From NCBI GenBank assembly GCA_030949705.1, contig JAUZSF010000004.1, forward strand, positions 136,524 to 200,523: a stretch of DNA of 64,000 nt, read 5' to 3'. Of the stretch, positions 27,294 through 36,655 are shown piece after piece; the stretch's first letter is position 1; each line of letters begins with the position of its first letter. Source of the stretch: Robiginitomaculum sp. GTDB lineage: Bacteria > Pseudomonadota > Alphaproteobacteria > Caulobacterales > Maricaulaceae. Position numbers and translations under genes: made by a program. Below the pieces are notes generated by a model. The model had not been told where the DNA came from. It saw only the letters and a list, made by a program, of their open reading frames with translations, and did no database searches.

Positions 27294-30022
27294 TGCTCGC
27301 CCAACCGTTCCAGAAGCGCCGGAATATGCACCTGATCGGCCTTGTAATTACCCGTCAGGGCATACATCACCAGATTGATGCCAAAGCGGCGCGCCATTTC
27401 GCGCTGGCGCGGAATATCATCGGAAAGCGCCGCCATGGGCCGTCCATTTTTATCCAGCGCCCAGGCCGCCGCCCAGTCGTTTGACCCGGCAATAATGCCT
27501 GATACCCCATCCAGAGATGAGCCATTGGCATCGCTTTCCACCCAGACCCGTCCATTGGTATAGCGCCCCGGAAAATCGTGAATAAGATAATAGGTCCGGG
27601 TCAGCACATGGTCCCGATCCACGGGTCTGAGCGCTGGTACGCTGATTTGCGAAAAGACGGATTTTAATGCCGGATCCACGCCGCCGGCGGCCTTGGCCCG
27701 CAGCTCGCCATCCTGGGTATCGATGACCAGCATGCCGCCGTTTTTTAAATACGCGTCCAAGGCCGCAACGGCCTTTGCAGAAAGCGTAGGCGGGCGCAAT
27801 ACCGGCCAGTAAATAAAGGAAAATACCGACAGATCATCCACCGCCGGGTTCACCCCAATGGGGGCCGCGGGCTCTACGGTGGTGCGTTGAATGAGGGTGC
27901 GCGACAGACCAAACAGGCCCGCTTTGCTCATCGCATCCACTCGGCGATCACCGGTGATGATATAGGCCAGCTCGGTATCCTGCGCCGCCTTGATGGCCCG
28001 ATCAAAGGCTTCGTCGGCCTGGGCTTTGGGGACAACAACCGAGAGTGCCATCAGCATGCCCAACAACATCACCGCCGCCTTTGATCCGGTGGGCAGGACC
28101 TTGCGTAAAATGCGCAAACGCCCCGCCAGCCAGAGCGCGGCCACCAAATCCACCCCCAGCAGGATCAGGGCCAAGAGCAATAGCGGTGCCTTAAAGGCAA
28201 TGCTGCGCGAGGCATTACCGCTCATGAAAGTGACCCCGGCTAGCGGCGTGGGCAGCGGTTTGAGCGAGGCATAGACCGCCCCCAGATTAAGCGCCCGGGT
28301 GAAGGGCCCACTGCGATAAAGCCCCGGCGGCATTTGCGCACTGATCACGGTTTTGGCAAAATCGGCATTGGCCGGCAGAAACGGTGGAGCACCCTTGAGG
28401 GTTTGCATCTGACCTTGGGCGTTCAGCGCACTTTCCAGCTCCCAACTGCCCTTTTGTTGATCCAGGGTCGCCCCGGGCCGCCCCTTGGCAAAGGCCAAAG
28501 TGCGTTCCAGCATGGCCGCAAAGAGACCCGATAACGGCAGATCCGACCATTTGGGCGCGGCAGTAACATGAAACAGCACAATGCGTCCGGCCCCATGGGG
28601 AGCCGAGCTGACCAAAGGCGTTCCGTCCTGAAGGCGCGCCCAGACACGTTCATTCAACGCATCATCCGGCAGGGCCAGCACCTGACGGCGAACCGCCGCA
28701 TCCTGCCCGCCTTTTAGGCCAAAAAACGGGCTTTCCTGCGCAAACGGCGCCAGCGCCTGCGGCGTTTCCCAACCAAACGCCCCGCCCATCAGACGCCCAC
28801 CAGCGCGCAAATTGACCGGCACCAGTTCATCTCCATTGGCGGCCAGGTGTGGCCCGGCAAAGCGGATCAACAGCCCGCCACCGCGTACAAAGGCATCCAG
28901 TTTGACCAGTCCTGCTGCCGTAGGTTGGGCCGGATCGGTCAGCACCAGCACCGAGGGTTCCTGTGCCAACAGCTCGTCCAATTCCCCGCGGATCAGTTCC
29001 GCATGGGGCTTCATGGCCTTGTCCAGATAATAAAATCCCGACAGCAAAGGTTGGCGATCCACATCACCGCCCGGCGTGATCAGGCCCACCAGAGGCCGCG
29101 ACCAGCCCCCATCAAAAATCCAGCTGGTCCCCGCCGATGGAGCCTCCGGCACCTGCAACATTTTTAGCCGGTTGCGCAATAATAACGGCAACACAAATTC
29201 GCCCTTTGCCAGGGTTTCCCCGGCGGCAAAACCAAGGTCCGCCTGTGCCATGACCGAGCCATCTTCATCAATGGCCTGAACGGCAATGGTCCGTGCCGCG
29301 CCTGGCGCGGGACGTTGCAGACGAATTTCCAACCCCCGCGCACTGGTCATGGGCGGCCCCAGCAATAATGGTTCGGCCCCCTTGGCGGGCGTATAGACCT
29401 GCACCGGGCCAAAGGCGGCCAATCCGTCCATAAAGGCGCGGGCCTGGCCGTGATCCAGCCCATCACTGAGCCAGACAATATGAACATCTTTGGGCAACCC
29501 ACCGACCTTGGCCAAAGCATCAATGGTGGCCAATGACCGGGCACGCACAGGTGGCCAGGGCTTGGCATTTTCATCGCGCACCTGTTTGCGCGCCGTGGCC
29601 TGGGCAGTGAAACGCAATTCTTCGACATTGGCGCTGGCCGTAAAGAGCACTGCCACCCGGTCCGGGGTCGCACTGATCAGGCCTAAGGCATCTTTGCGGC
29701 TTGCCTCCCAGCCCGGCGCACTGGCCCAGCCATTATCCATGACCAGCAATAACGGCCCCTGGCCAACACCGGTACCCCGCGGCGACCAGACCGGCGCGCC
29801 CAGCGCCAGGATGATCAACGCCGCAATACCCAGGCGCAACAGGCGCAACCACAAAGGCGCGCTGTCCGGAGTTTCCTCATCATCCTGTAAATCCCGCAAC
29901 AGGTTCAATGGCGGAAACATTGCCCGCAAGGGGGCTGGCGGCGTGGCCCTTAGCAACAGCCATAAGAACGGCAGGGTAATAAGGGCGATCAGCGCGAAGG
30001 GAAAAAGAAACTGAACCCCCAT
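27290..30022 (-). CDS. BatA-type membrane protein with C-terminal DUF4159 domain
   Basis: 910 residues. The N terminus (MGVQFLFPFALIALITLPFLWLL) is the BatA membrane anchor, followed by a second helix near 65-80 and a VWA-like region starting LLLVMDNGWA, where the metal-binding residues look degraded. Helices lie near 620-670. The last ~220 residues are DUF4159, with the motif LSVFSFIYWPVL and the end GNYKADQVHIPALL. It overlaps both neighbours by 1-4 bases in the order moxR, DUF58, this gene, VWA/GATase. Function is unproven. Confidence 0.82.
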   Translation of the reverse strand: MGVQFLFPFALIALITLPFLWLLLRATPPAPLRAMFPPLNLLRDLQDDEETPDSAPLWLRLLRLGIAALIILALGAPVWSPRGTGVGQGPLLLVMDNGWASAPGWEASRKDALGLISATPDRVAVLFTASANVEELRFTAQATARKQVRDENAKPWPPVRARSLATIDALAKVGGLPKDVHIVWLSDGLDHGQARAFMDGLAAFGPVQVYTPAKGAEPLLLGPPMTSARGLEIRLQRPAPGAARTIAVQAIDEDGSVMAQADLGFAAGETLAKGEFVLPLLLRNRLKMLQVPEAPSAGTSWIFDGGWSRPLVGLITPGGDVDRQPLLSGFYYLDKAMKPHAELIRGELDELLAQEPSVLVLTDPAQPTAAGLVKLDAFVRGGGLLIRFAGPHLAANGDELVPVNLRAGGRLMGGAFGWETPQALAPFAQESPFFGLKGGQDAAVRRQVLALPDDALNERVWARLQDGTPLVSSAPHGAGRIVLFHVTAAPKWSDLPLSGLFAAMLERTLAFAKGRPGATLDQQKGSWELESALNAQGQMQTLKGAPPFLPANADFAKTVISAQMPPGLYRSGPFTRALNLGAVYASLKPLPTPLAGVTFMSGNASRSIAFKAPLLLLALILLGVDLVAALWLAGRLRILRKVLPTGSKAAVMLLGMLMALSVVVPKAQADEAFDRAIKAAQDTELAYIITGDRRVDAMSKAGLFGLSRTLIQRTTVEPAAPIGVNPAVDDLSVFSFIYWPVLRPPTLSAKAVAALDAYLKNGGMLVIDTQDGELRAKAAGGVDPALKSVFSQISVPALRPVDRDHVLTRTYYLIHDFPGRYTNGRVWVESDANGSSLDGVSGIIAGSNDWAAAWALDKNGRPMAALSDDIPRQREMARRFGINLVMYALTGNYKADQVHIPALLERLGEQ

Positions 30023-30909
30023 TACCGGACATCCCCGGCAATGCTCTGGTAAATTGACAACAAGGCCGGCGCCGCCACCCGGTCGGTGCGATGGCGAATA
30101 AAGGTCCAGCCAAGGGCGCGGGCCAGCGCCTCCAGATTTTGGGTGTTTTGCGCAAAGCGGGCGTGATAATCATTGGCAATCGATTGCACCCGGCCAAACA
30201 ATACCGGCTCGCCGCCATCGGGATGATTAAACTCGGTCCGTCCGGCATAGGGAAAATCCTCTTCGACCGGATCATAAACCTGTACCAAAGCGCCAGTAAC
30301 GCCCGCCGCCTTGAAATTGGACAGGCGTTCCTGCCAGACCTCCACGCCTTCATAAAAATCTGAAACAATGACTGCCTTTGGCTGTCCCAACAGGGCCAGC
30401 GCCCGCAGGCTGTCCGGCGGGGTTGAATGCAGAATTAATTTACGTGCCGCGCGCTCCATGCCGCCGCGCCCATGTACCGGGCGCTGCATCTGACCGGCCA
30501 CGCCGACGCGCTCGCCGCCATTGATCAGGGCAATGGCCATGGCGGTCAAGAGAACCGAAGCGCGGTCGCGTTTTAGCGGCAATGCCGTATCGGACGCCCA
30601 GCTGAACCCGGCGCGGCCATCGCGCCACAACCACACCGTTTGCGCCGCCTCCCATTCGGTTTCACGCACAAACAGGTTGTCCGAACGGGCCGAACGACGC
30701 CAGTCTATGGCGCTGTGGGGGTCTTCATGGCGGGCCCGGCGAAATTGCCAGAAGGTCTCGCCGGGGCCGGATTTGCGCCGCCCATGCAGGCCATGGGCCA
30801 GCGTGGTCGCCAGCTTTTTGGCCTCGGCCAGCAAGGCCGGAAACCGGGCCGCCAGATCTTCGGCATCATGCCGGTTACTGGCCAGTACGGAACGGGCGGG
30901 CCGGCGCAC
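30022..30909 (-). CDS. DUF58 domain protein
   Basis: 295 residues, soluble. The DUF58 core is IDWRRSARSDNLFVRETEWE, preceded by GPGETFWQFRRARHEDP. The rest is VWA-like, including AVIVSDFYEGVEVWQERL. It starts directly at the moxR stop and shares one base with the DUF4159 gene, so the operon is tightly coupled. DUF58 proteins are regular partners of MoxR AAA ATPases; their biochemical role is not established. Confidence 0.85.
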   Translation of the reverse strand: MRRPARSVLASNRHDAEDLAARFPALLAEAKKLATTLAHGLHGRRKSGPGETFWQFRRARHEDPHSAIDWRRSARSDNLFVRETEWEAAQTVWLWRDGRAGFSWASDTALPLKRDRASVLLTAMAIALINGGERVGVAGQMQRPVHGRGGMERAARKLILHSTPPDSLRALALLGQPKAVIVSDFYEGVEVWQERLSNFKAAGVTGALVQVYDPVEEDFPYAGRTEFNHPDGGEPVLFGRVQSIANDYHARFAQNTQNLEALARALGWTFIRHRTDRVAAPALLSIYQSIAGDVR

Positions 30910-31904
30910 TAGGCAATCTCTCGTACCAGACGATCAATCAGACCGGACAGTGACAAACCATCGGCACGCGCCGCAAAGGATAGCGCCATGCGGTGTTTCA
31001 GCACCGGCGCAGCCAGCGCACAAACGTCCTCGACACTGGGGGCAAAACGTCCCTGAAGAAGGGCGCGGGCCCGCACGCCCAGCATCAGGGCCTGACCGGC
31101 CCGGGGACCGGGACCCCAGGAGACACCATTTTTAACGTCTTCCAGTGTGGTTTGATTCGGGCGGCCAAGGCGCACCAGCGCCACAATGGCGTCCAGGGTT
31201 TTTTCGCCAACCGGCATTTGCCGTACCAGATCCTGCAAACCAAGCAGATCCTCTGCTTTCAGAACCGTTTTGGCGGCGGCCTCTTCTGCCCCGGTCGTGG
31301 CCAGCAAAATATCGCGCTCGTCCGCTTCATCAGGATAGCTAATATCAATCTGGAACAAAAAGCGGTCCAATTGTGCCTCGGGCAGCGGATAGGTGCCTTC
31401 CTGTTCAATGGGGTTTTGCGTGGCCAGTACATGAAACGGCCGGGGCAGATCGTGGGCCACACCGGCAATGGTGACCTGGTGTTCCTGCATGGCCTGCAAC
31501 AGCGCCGACTGGGTGCGCGGGCTGGCACGGTTGATCTCGTCGGCCATCAACAATTGGCAAAACACGGGCCCCGGCAAAAACCGAAAATGCCGCTTGCCGG
31601 CATCGCTTTCTTCCAGAACTTCGGCCCCCAGAATGTCGGCGGGCATCAAATCAGGGGTAAACTGGATACGCTTTTCATCCAGCCCGGTAACCGTGGCAAT
31701 GGTTTCCACCAGCCGGGTTTTGGCCAGCCCCGGCGCCCCGACCAGCAAGGCATGACCACCGCACAATATGGCATTCAAAGCCAGATCAATGACTTCATTC
31801 TGGCCCAGGATCACCTTGCCAATGGCGTCACGGGTACGCCCCAGGGTCTCCACCGCCGCTTCGGCACGGGTCACAATGGCAGTGTCTTTCATGGTATCAG
31901 GCAT
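30909..31904 (-). CDS. MoxR-family AAA+ ATPase
   Basis: 331 residues from ATG 31904 (MPDTMKD). Walker A is GAPGLAKTRLVE, Walker B LLMADEINRASP, sensor 1 ATQNPIEQEGTYPLPEAQLD, all MoxR-type. These cytoplasmic chaperone-like ATPases act with VWA-domain proteins, here encoded by the three downstream genes. A TTG nine bases upstream in frame is an alternative start. The gene is divergent from DUF1285, leaving about 70 bases for both promoters. Confidence 0.9.
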   Translation of the reverse strand: MPDTMKDTAIVTRAEAAVETLGRTRDAIGKVILGQNEVIDLALNAILCGGHALLVGAPGLAKTRLVETIATVTGLDEKRIQFTPDLMPADILGAEVLEESDAGKRHFRFLPGPVFCQLLMADEINRASPRTQSALLQAMQEHQVTIAGVAHDLPRPFHVLATQNPIEQEGTYPLPEAQLDRFLFQIDISYPDEADERDILLATTGAEEAAAKTVLKAEDLLGLQDLVRQMPVGEKTLDAIVALVRLGRPNQTTLEDVKNGVSWGPGPRAGQALMLGVRARALLQGRFAPSVEDVCALAAPVLKHRMALSFAARADGLSLSGLIDRLVREIA

Positions 31905-31972
31905 TGCGCTCAACTTCTTCTCGTTTCTACAATAGGTTTAATCGTTTTTGAGTCCGGAACAAAGGCTTCACT

Positions 31973-32563
31973 ATGGGCACGCGGGACGCCATAAATGTCA
32001 ATGCCCTGATTGCGGCAGCCCAAAAAAATGCAGGCGATGACGGCCTGCCGCCGGTGCATTTATGGCATCCGGAACGTTGTGCGGATATGGACATTGAAAT
32101 CCTTCGTGATGGCACCTGGCTGCATGATGGCCAGCGCATTGCCCGCCATTCTCTGGTAAAGCTGTTTTCCACAATATTACGAAAAGATGACGATGGCGGC
32201 ATCTATCTGGTAACCCCGGTGGAAAAGGTGCGCGTGCGCGTGGCCTGCGCCCCCTTTATCGCCATCACGCTGGATGTGCAGGGCAAGGGCGAAGACCAGG
32301 TCTTGTATTTCACCACCAATGTCGGCGATGTGGTGCGGGCCGGGCCGGATCGCCCCATACGGGTTGAGACCAATCCCAAAACCCTGGAGCCCACCCCGTT
32401 TGTCATGGTGCGCCATGGCCTGGAGGCCCTGATCAATCGGGCCGTGTTTTACCAGATGGTAGAGCTGGCGGTGGAACGCGATCTGGGCGAGGGGCCGCAA
32501 TTGGGGGTCATTAGCGACGGGACCTTCTTTGCACTGGGGCCACCGGGTGTGCACCATGACTGA
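31973..32563 (+). CDS. DUF1285 family protein
   Basis: 196 residues starting MGTRDAINVNALI. Family marks are LPPVHLWHPERCADMDIEILRDGTW, DDGGIYLVTPVEKVRVRV and a C-terminal VISDGTFFALG. Function unknown. It leads a four-gene operon (DUF1285, NUDIX, DUF6111, cca) that diverges from moxR, and overlaps the NUDIX start by eight bases. Confidence 0.88.
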   Translation: MGTRDAINVNALIAAAQKNAGDDGLPPVHLWHPERCADMDIEILRDGTWLHDGQRIARHSLVKLFSTILRKDDDGGIYLVTPVEKVRVRVACAPFIAITLDVQGKGEDQVLYFTTNVGDVVRAGPDRPIRVETNPKTLEPTPFVMVRHGLEALINRAVFYQMVELAVERDLGEGPQLGVISDGTFFALGPPGVHHD

Positions 32564-33171
32564 GACGCCGAACTGGCCGGACCGCCTGCTCGCCTGCCTT
32601 GATCCGCTGGATACACCAAAACCGCATCGCCCGGCACGCTCTGACTTTGATCTGAATGGCAATGGACCGCGCCAGCCCCCGGATAAACAGGCCGCCGTAC
32701 TGGTCCCCCTGATAGAGCGGCCAGAGGGTTGGCAGGTGCTGTTGACCCGGCGCACAAAGGACATGCCCACCCATGCAGGCCAGATCGCTTTTCCCGGCGG
32801 GCGAAAGAGTGCCGGAGAAAGCCTGATCGATACGGCCTTGCGCGAATTTGAGGAAGAAACCGGCATTGGCAAAGCCCGCGCCCGCCTGCTGGGCCGGTTC
32901 GAACGTTATGAGACCGCCAGTGGATTTGACATCACGCCCTTTGTGGCGGTGCTGCAAACGCCCATCACCCCCCCGCCCGGACCCGCGCGAGGTGGAGGCC
33001 GTCTTTGAGGTGCCCTTTGACTTCCTCATGGATATCAAAAATCACCAGCGCCAGTCGCGCTATTGGCAGGGGGCCGAGCGGTATTTTTATGCCATGCCAT
33101 GGAATGAGCATTTCATCTGGGGCGCAACTGCGGGTATGCTGCGGGCACTGGCTCTGCGTTTAGCGGCCTAA
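32556..33171 (+). CDS. NUDIX hydrolase, CoA-pyrophosphatase (NudL) type, with one frameshift
   Basis: About 204 residues once repaired. The NUDIX box is GGRKSAGESLIDTALREF then EEETGI, preceded by the CoA-type HAGQIAFPGG. The frame breaks in a seven-C run at 32968-32974: removing one C joins LQTPIT to PRPDPREVEAVFEVP, the expected continuation, and the chain then ends normally at 33171 (LRLAA). The enzyme would hydrolyse CoA or other nucleotide diphosphates. It overlaps DUF1285 and precedes DUF6111 by 15 bases. A sequencing indel is more likely than real inactivation. Confidence 0.82.
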
Positions 33172-33186
33172 CAAAGAGGACACCCC

Positions 33187-33532
33187 ATGTTGCGAATGAC
33201 CCTGATCGAGATCGTTCTCTTCAGCCTGCCCTTCTTGCTTTTCTTTTTGTATCGCACCTTCATATTGCGCCACCGCATGGCCGAAGGGGATGCCTTTGAC
33301 CCCACGCCCTACCATAAACTGTTTATTCTGGGGGGGTGTTTTGGCCTTTGCCGGGTTTTTGTATTTGGCGTTACATCACAAAACTTACCGCGACGGTGAA
33401 TATATTCCGGCGCATTTAGAAAACGGCAAGGTCGTTCGGGGCAGATTTGTCGAAACGCCACGCGGCGACAATTCTCCCGATGCGAGTAATGATCATGAGC
33501 CACCCAACCCATCTGGATCCAAAGACAACTGA
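33187..33532 (+). CDS. DUF6111-like small membrane protein, with one frameshift
   Basis: About 114 residues after repair. It opens MLRMTLIEIVLFSLPFLLFFLYR, a membrane helix, then PTPYHKLFILGG. The frame breaks in a seven-G run at 33330-33336; six G would give LGGVLAFAGFLYLALHH, a second helix, and then HKTYRDGEYIPAHLENGKVV, the conserved tail seen between NUDIX and cca genes in alphaproteobacteria. AGAGGA precedes the ATG. Function unknown. The 3' end overlaps the proposed cca start by 38 bases. Confidence 0.75.
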
Positions 33533-34754
33533 CTGGATGACCGCCAATGCCACCGCTGCAGTGGTCAAGGCGCTCAATGCCGCCAAACCCGGCGGTGTAC
33601 GCTTTGTTGGCGGGTGTGTACGCAACACCATTATGGATCGCCCGGTTGATGATGTGGACCTGGCCACGCAATTAGAACCACAGGCCGTAATGGAGGCCCT
33701 AAAGGCCGCCGATATTCAGGTGGTGCCCACCGGGCTGGCCCATGGCACCGTGACCGCCGTGGTAGGGGGAAAGCCTTTTGAAATCACGTCCTTGCGCAAG
33801 GACGTGAAAACCGATGGCCGCCATGCAGAGGTCAGCTTTACCACCGATTGGGCCGAAGATTCCAAACGGCGGGATTTTCGCTTTAACGCCATTTATGCTG
33901 ATCCAAAGGACGGCGCCCTGTTTGATCCGCAAAACGGTATCCAGGATGCGCTTGAAGGCCATGTGGCCTTTGTTGGCGATCCGGATACCCGCATCCGCGA
34001 AGATTATCTGCGCATTTTGCGGTTTTTTCGCTTTTTTGCCTGGTATGGCGAATCACGCCCGGACCGGGAAAGCGTCAAAGCCTGCGCCCGCCTGAAAGAC
34101 GGCATGGAAGGTCTGTCGGCCGAACGGGTGTGGAAAGAGCTGAAAAAACTGCTCAGCGCCCCTGACCCCTCCAAGGCCCTGCGCTGGATGCGCACCGCCG
34201 AGGTGTTACAGGTGATCCTGCCTGAAAGCATTCATGTGGACCGGGCCTGCGCCTTTATCGCACTGGAAAAGGAAATGGAGTGGGAGCCAGACCCGCTATT
34301 GCGCCTGATGGCCATGGTCGATGCCCGGCGCTGGTCCAAAATCGCCAACCGGTTAAAGCTTTCCAATGTGGAGAAAAACCGTCTCAAAGCCTGGTATGAT
34401 GCCGGTGAAGTAAATCCCCATGAAGACTATATGGACGTCTCGCGTCGGTTTTATCGCAAAGTGGTGGCGGGCTTTGTCGATGCCGCCAAAATCGCCATGG
34501 CGACCCTGTTTGATCGTGACCGGCGCAATGTACAGGATCTGATGGAATTTGCCGAAGAATGGGAACGCCCGGTGTTTCCCGTGCGCGCCAAAGACCTGAT
34601 GGAAGAGGGCTATAAGGAAGGCCCGGAACTGGGCGACCTGTTATGGGATATGGAGGATGAATGGATCGCCTCCGGTTTTGCGCTTTCCAAATCGGAACTG
34701 ATCGCCAAAATCGGTAATTTTGGCACCGGGGGGAAATCCGGCGGTCAGGGGTAA
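33495..34754 (+). CDS. cca: CCA tRNA nucleotidyltransferase
   Basis: 419 residues. The class II nucleotidyltransferase site is present: GGCVRNTIMDRPVDDVDLAT with the catalytic Asp pair, then motif B SKRRDFRFNAIYAD, and RIREDYLRILRFFRF. The GGxVRD motif ends in Asn rather than Asp. The enzyme adds or repairs the 3' CCA of tRNAs. ATG 33495 (MSHPTHLD) is preferred; an in-frame start 48 bases earlier would lie deeper inside DUF6111. It converges on the DUF4197 gene five bases later. Confidence 0.92.
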   Translation: MSHPTHLDPKTTDWMTANATAAVVKALNAAKPGGVRFVGGCVRNTIMDRPVDDVDLATQLEPQAVMEALKAADIQVVPTGLAHGTVTAVVGGKPFEITSLRKDVKTDGRHAEVSFTTDWAEDSKRRDFRFNAIYADPKDGALFDPQNGIQDALEGHVAFVGDPDTRIREDYLRILRFFRFFAWYGESRPDRESVKACARLKDGMEGLSAERVWKELKKLLSAPDPSKALRWMRTAEVLQVILPESIHVDRACAFIALEKEMEWEPDPLLRLMAMVDARRWSKIANRLKLSNVEKNRLKAWYDAGEVNPHEDYMDVSRRFYRKVVAGFVDAAKIAMATLFDRDRRNVQDLMEFAEEWERPVFPVRAKDLMEEGYKEGPELGDLLWDMEDEWIASGFALSKSELIAKIGNFGTGGKSGGQG

Positions 34755-34759
34755 GCGCC

Positions 34760-35517
34760 CTACCCAAAAACACGGCGCAAAAGCTGCGAGCCAAAAGCCC
34801 CGGGATTGGCGCGAATGGCGCGTTCCTGTTCGGCCAGATAGTAAAACGTACCCTTTAGCGCCCCTTTGACCACATGAGCGGTCAGCTTGTCGCTGGCCTG
34901 ATCGGCATAAGAGCCAAGGGAATAGCGCCTGGCCAGGGTTTTGCCGGCCCGCAACGCGCCGGTGCTGTCCAATGTCGAGCGAATTACCGGGGTAAAGGCG
35001 GTGACCAGCGAGGGTTCCATGGTGCGGCGCAGATATTGGGTGGCACTGTCATCGGGGCCGCGCACAATGGTGATGGCATCATCCACACTCATTTGTTTTA
35101 CCGCGCCTTTCAGCAATTTCTTGCCCTGTGGCATGGCTGCCTCGGCCCCGCGGTTCATGCGTTCCTGTAAATTGTCAAACGGTGCGGCCATGCCCAGCGG
35201 CTTGGCCAGTTTGCGCGCCTTGCGCAGGGTTTTGGGCAAAGGAATGCGAACTTTGCCATCATCAAAAAAAGCCGCCCGGCGCGCCCAATTGGGCCACCAC
35301 CGCCTCAATGCCGATATCCAGTGCCTGTCGCAAGCCCCGATCCGCATCCAGCAGGCTGAGCCCGCCATGAGAGCTCTGTGTGCCCGGGGTCTGGTAATCG
35401 CGGGATTGTTTTTTCAGACTGCCCAACAGTTTTTTGAAAAAAGCCATCACCGGCATAGACGGGCGCGCCGCTGGCGGCCAGGGTGGTGAGCGCCAGTAAG
35501 AATGTACGTCTTTGCAT
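34760..35517 (-). CDS. DUF4197 exported protein, with two frameshifts
   Basis: About 250 residues after repair. It begins MQRRTFLLALTTLAASGAPVYA, a signal peptide. One base too many in the T run at about 35437-35442 (coding strand) is needed to join GDGFF to KKLLGSLKKQSRDYQ, and one too many in the A7 run at 35264-35270 to join LGAPGGFF to DDGKVRIPLPKTL. The C-terminal part (RMNRGAEAAMPQGKKLL, TFYYLAEQERAIRANPGA) is typical DUF4197. Periplasmic or envelope location; function unknown. The clean repair suggests the gene is intact in the organism. Confidence 0.78.
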
Positions 35518-35537
35518 CGAATGATCCTCCGCAAGGG

Positions 35538-35984
35538 TTATTTACATTGCCAGTTTTCCAGGCCCTGGCGGGCCAGTTCGTCGGCGCGCTCGTTACCATC
35601 GTGGCCGGCATGGCCTTTGACCCAGTGCCAGGTCACATCGTGGCGCGCGGCAGCCTCTTCCAGTTCCATCCACAGATCGGCGTTTTTGACCGGCTTTTTG
35701 GCCGCGGTTTTCCAGCCCCGGGCTTTCCAACCGTCCAGCCATTTGGTGATACCATCACGCACATAAGTGGAATCAGTATAAAGATCGACGCGGCAGGGCT
35801 GTTTTAACGCCTTTAGCGCCTCGATCGCGGCCCGCATTTCCATGCGATTATTGGTGGTGTGATCTTCGCCGCCGCTCAGCTCGCGCTCATTGCCATTCCA
35901 ATGCAGCAAGGCCCCCCAGCCGCCGGGGCCGGGATTGCCAGAACAGGCACCATCGGTGTGTATCGTAATATGTTTTTTGCCCAT
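35538..35984 (-). CDS. rnhA: Ribonuclease HI
   Basis: 148 residues with the acidic catalytic set of RNase HI: Asp11 in [16 protein letters not shown], Glu in [13 protein letters not shown], Asp in DLYTDSTYV and Asp in NERADELA. It cuts the RNA strand of RNA-DNA hybrids. It lies 20 bases before the DUF4197 gene on the same strand and may be co-transcribed. Confidence 0.95.
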   Translation of the reverse strand: MGKKHITIHTDGACSGNPGPGGWGALLHWNGNERELSGGEDHTTNNRMEMRAAIEALKALKQPCRVDLYTDSTYVRDGITKWLDGWKARGWKTAAKKPVKNADLWMELEEAAARHDVTWHWVKGHAGHDGNERADELARQGLENWQCK

Positions 35985-36038
35985 AACCCTATCCGGTTTT
36001 GGTCACCATAGGGCCTGCCGGGTAGGGCGTAAATGGGG

Positions 36039-36452
36039 CTAATGCGTGGGCGGGGTATCCAGCCGCAATTCGGCAATTGGCGTGCCGGGCATATTGGCAT
36101 TGGCAGAGGTGCGCCAGCGGCATCCCATGGTAGCGCCGCGTCCAAGGGGATGTTTTAATTTGGTAAATTCAAAAGAACAAAGGCGGCTTTCCCCGCCCAG
36201 GGTCACGGCCCGGGCCTTGATGGTTCTGGTGCGCCCAAAGCGGCGCACATCATCCAGTTGCGCCTGTAAAAATGCCCGATCGGCGGGGCGCCACAGGCTG
36301 ATAAAATCATGATCGCGCAAGGCCCGACCACTGAGTTGGCGCAGCCATTTTCCGGTCCAGCCAAACAGATAATGACAGCCATCGGCATGATGCAGGGTAA
36401 AGGCCCCGCTGGCACGTTGCGAAATAGGGCTTTGCAAGGAAACAGACGTCAC
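36039..36452 (-). CDS. Small PAS-like domain protein
   Basis: 137 residues from ATG 36452 (MTSVSLQSP). Segments such as LFGWTGKWLRQLSGRALRDHDF, LWRPADRAFLQAQLDDV and TRTIKARAVTLGGESRLCSFEF have the order and spacing of a PAS sensory fold, and alphaproteobacterial single-domain PAS proteins of this size are common. There is no output domain or signal peptide, so it may act through a partner. Family assignment is moderate and function unknown. rnhA lies 54 bases downstream on the same strand. Confidence 0.55.
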   Translation of the reverse strand: MTSVSLQSPISQRASGAFTLHHADGCHYLFGWTGKWLRQLSGRALRDHDFISLWRPADRAFLQAQLDDVRRFGRTRTIKARAVTLGGESRLCSFEFTKLKHPLGRGATMGCRWRTSANANMPGTPIAELRLDTPPTH

Positions 36453-36596
36453 GTTCTCACCAATATCTTAGGTCGTAGGTAACCATTTCAACAGTATGCT
36501 GAAACAAATCAGCGTGGGCTTTTATGGATCATCGCAAGGTTGATGCCGCGTGTGCATTGGCAAAACTGATCCGCAATGGAGCGTTTCTCTATTCCA

Positions 36597-36636
36597 GGGG
36601 GAAGCCTGCCGCGAACGCCTTCCCCTAAAAGGGAAG
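36597..36636 (+). promoter_or_regulatory. Two mutually exclusive hairpins in the 5' leader of the secreted gene
   Basis: GGGGAAG (36598-36604) can pair with CTTCCCC (36619-36625), and the same CTTCCC (36619-36624) can instead pair with GGGAAG (36631-36636). The second structure ends six bases before the ribosome site AAGGGAG (36642-36648). Alternative pairing of a shared strand just upstream of a start is the layout of attenuators and RNA switches, but no ligand or function is known. Confidence 0.35.
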
Positions 36637-36655
36637 TCACTAAGGGAGCAAGCAC

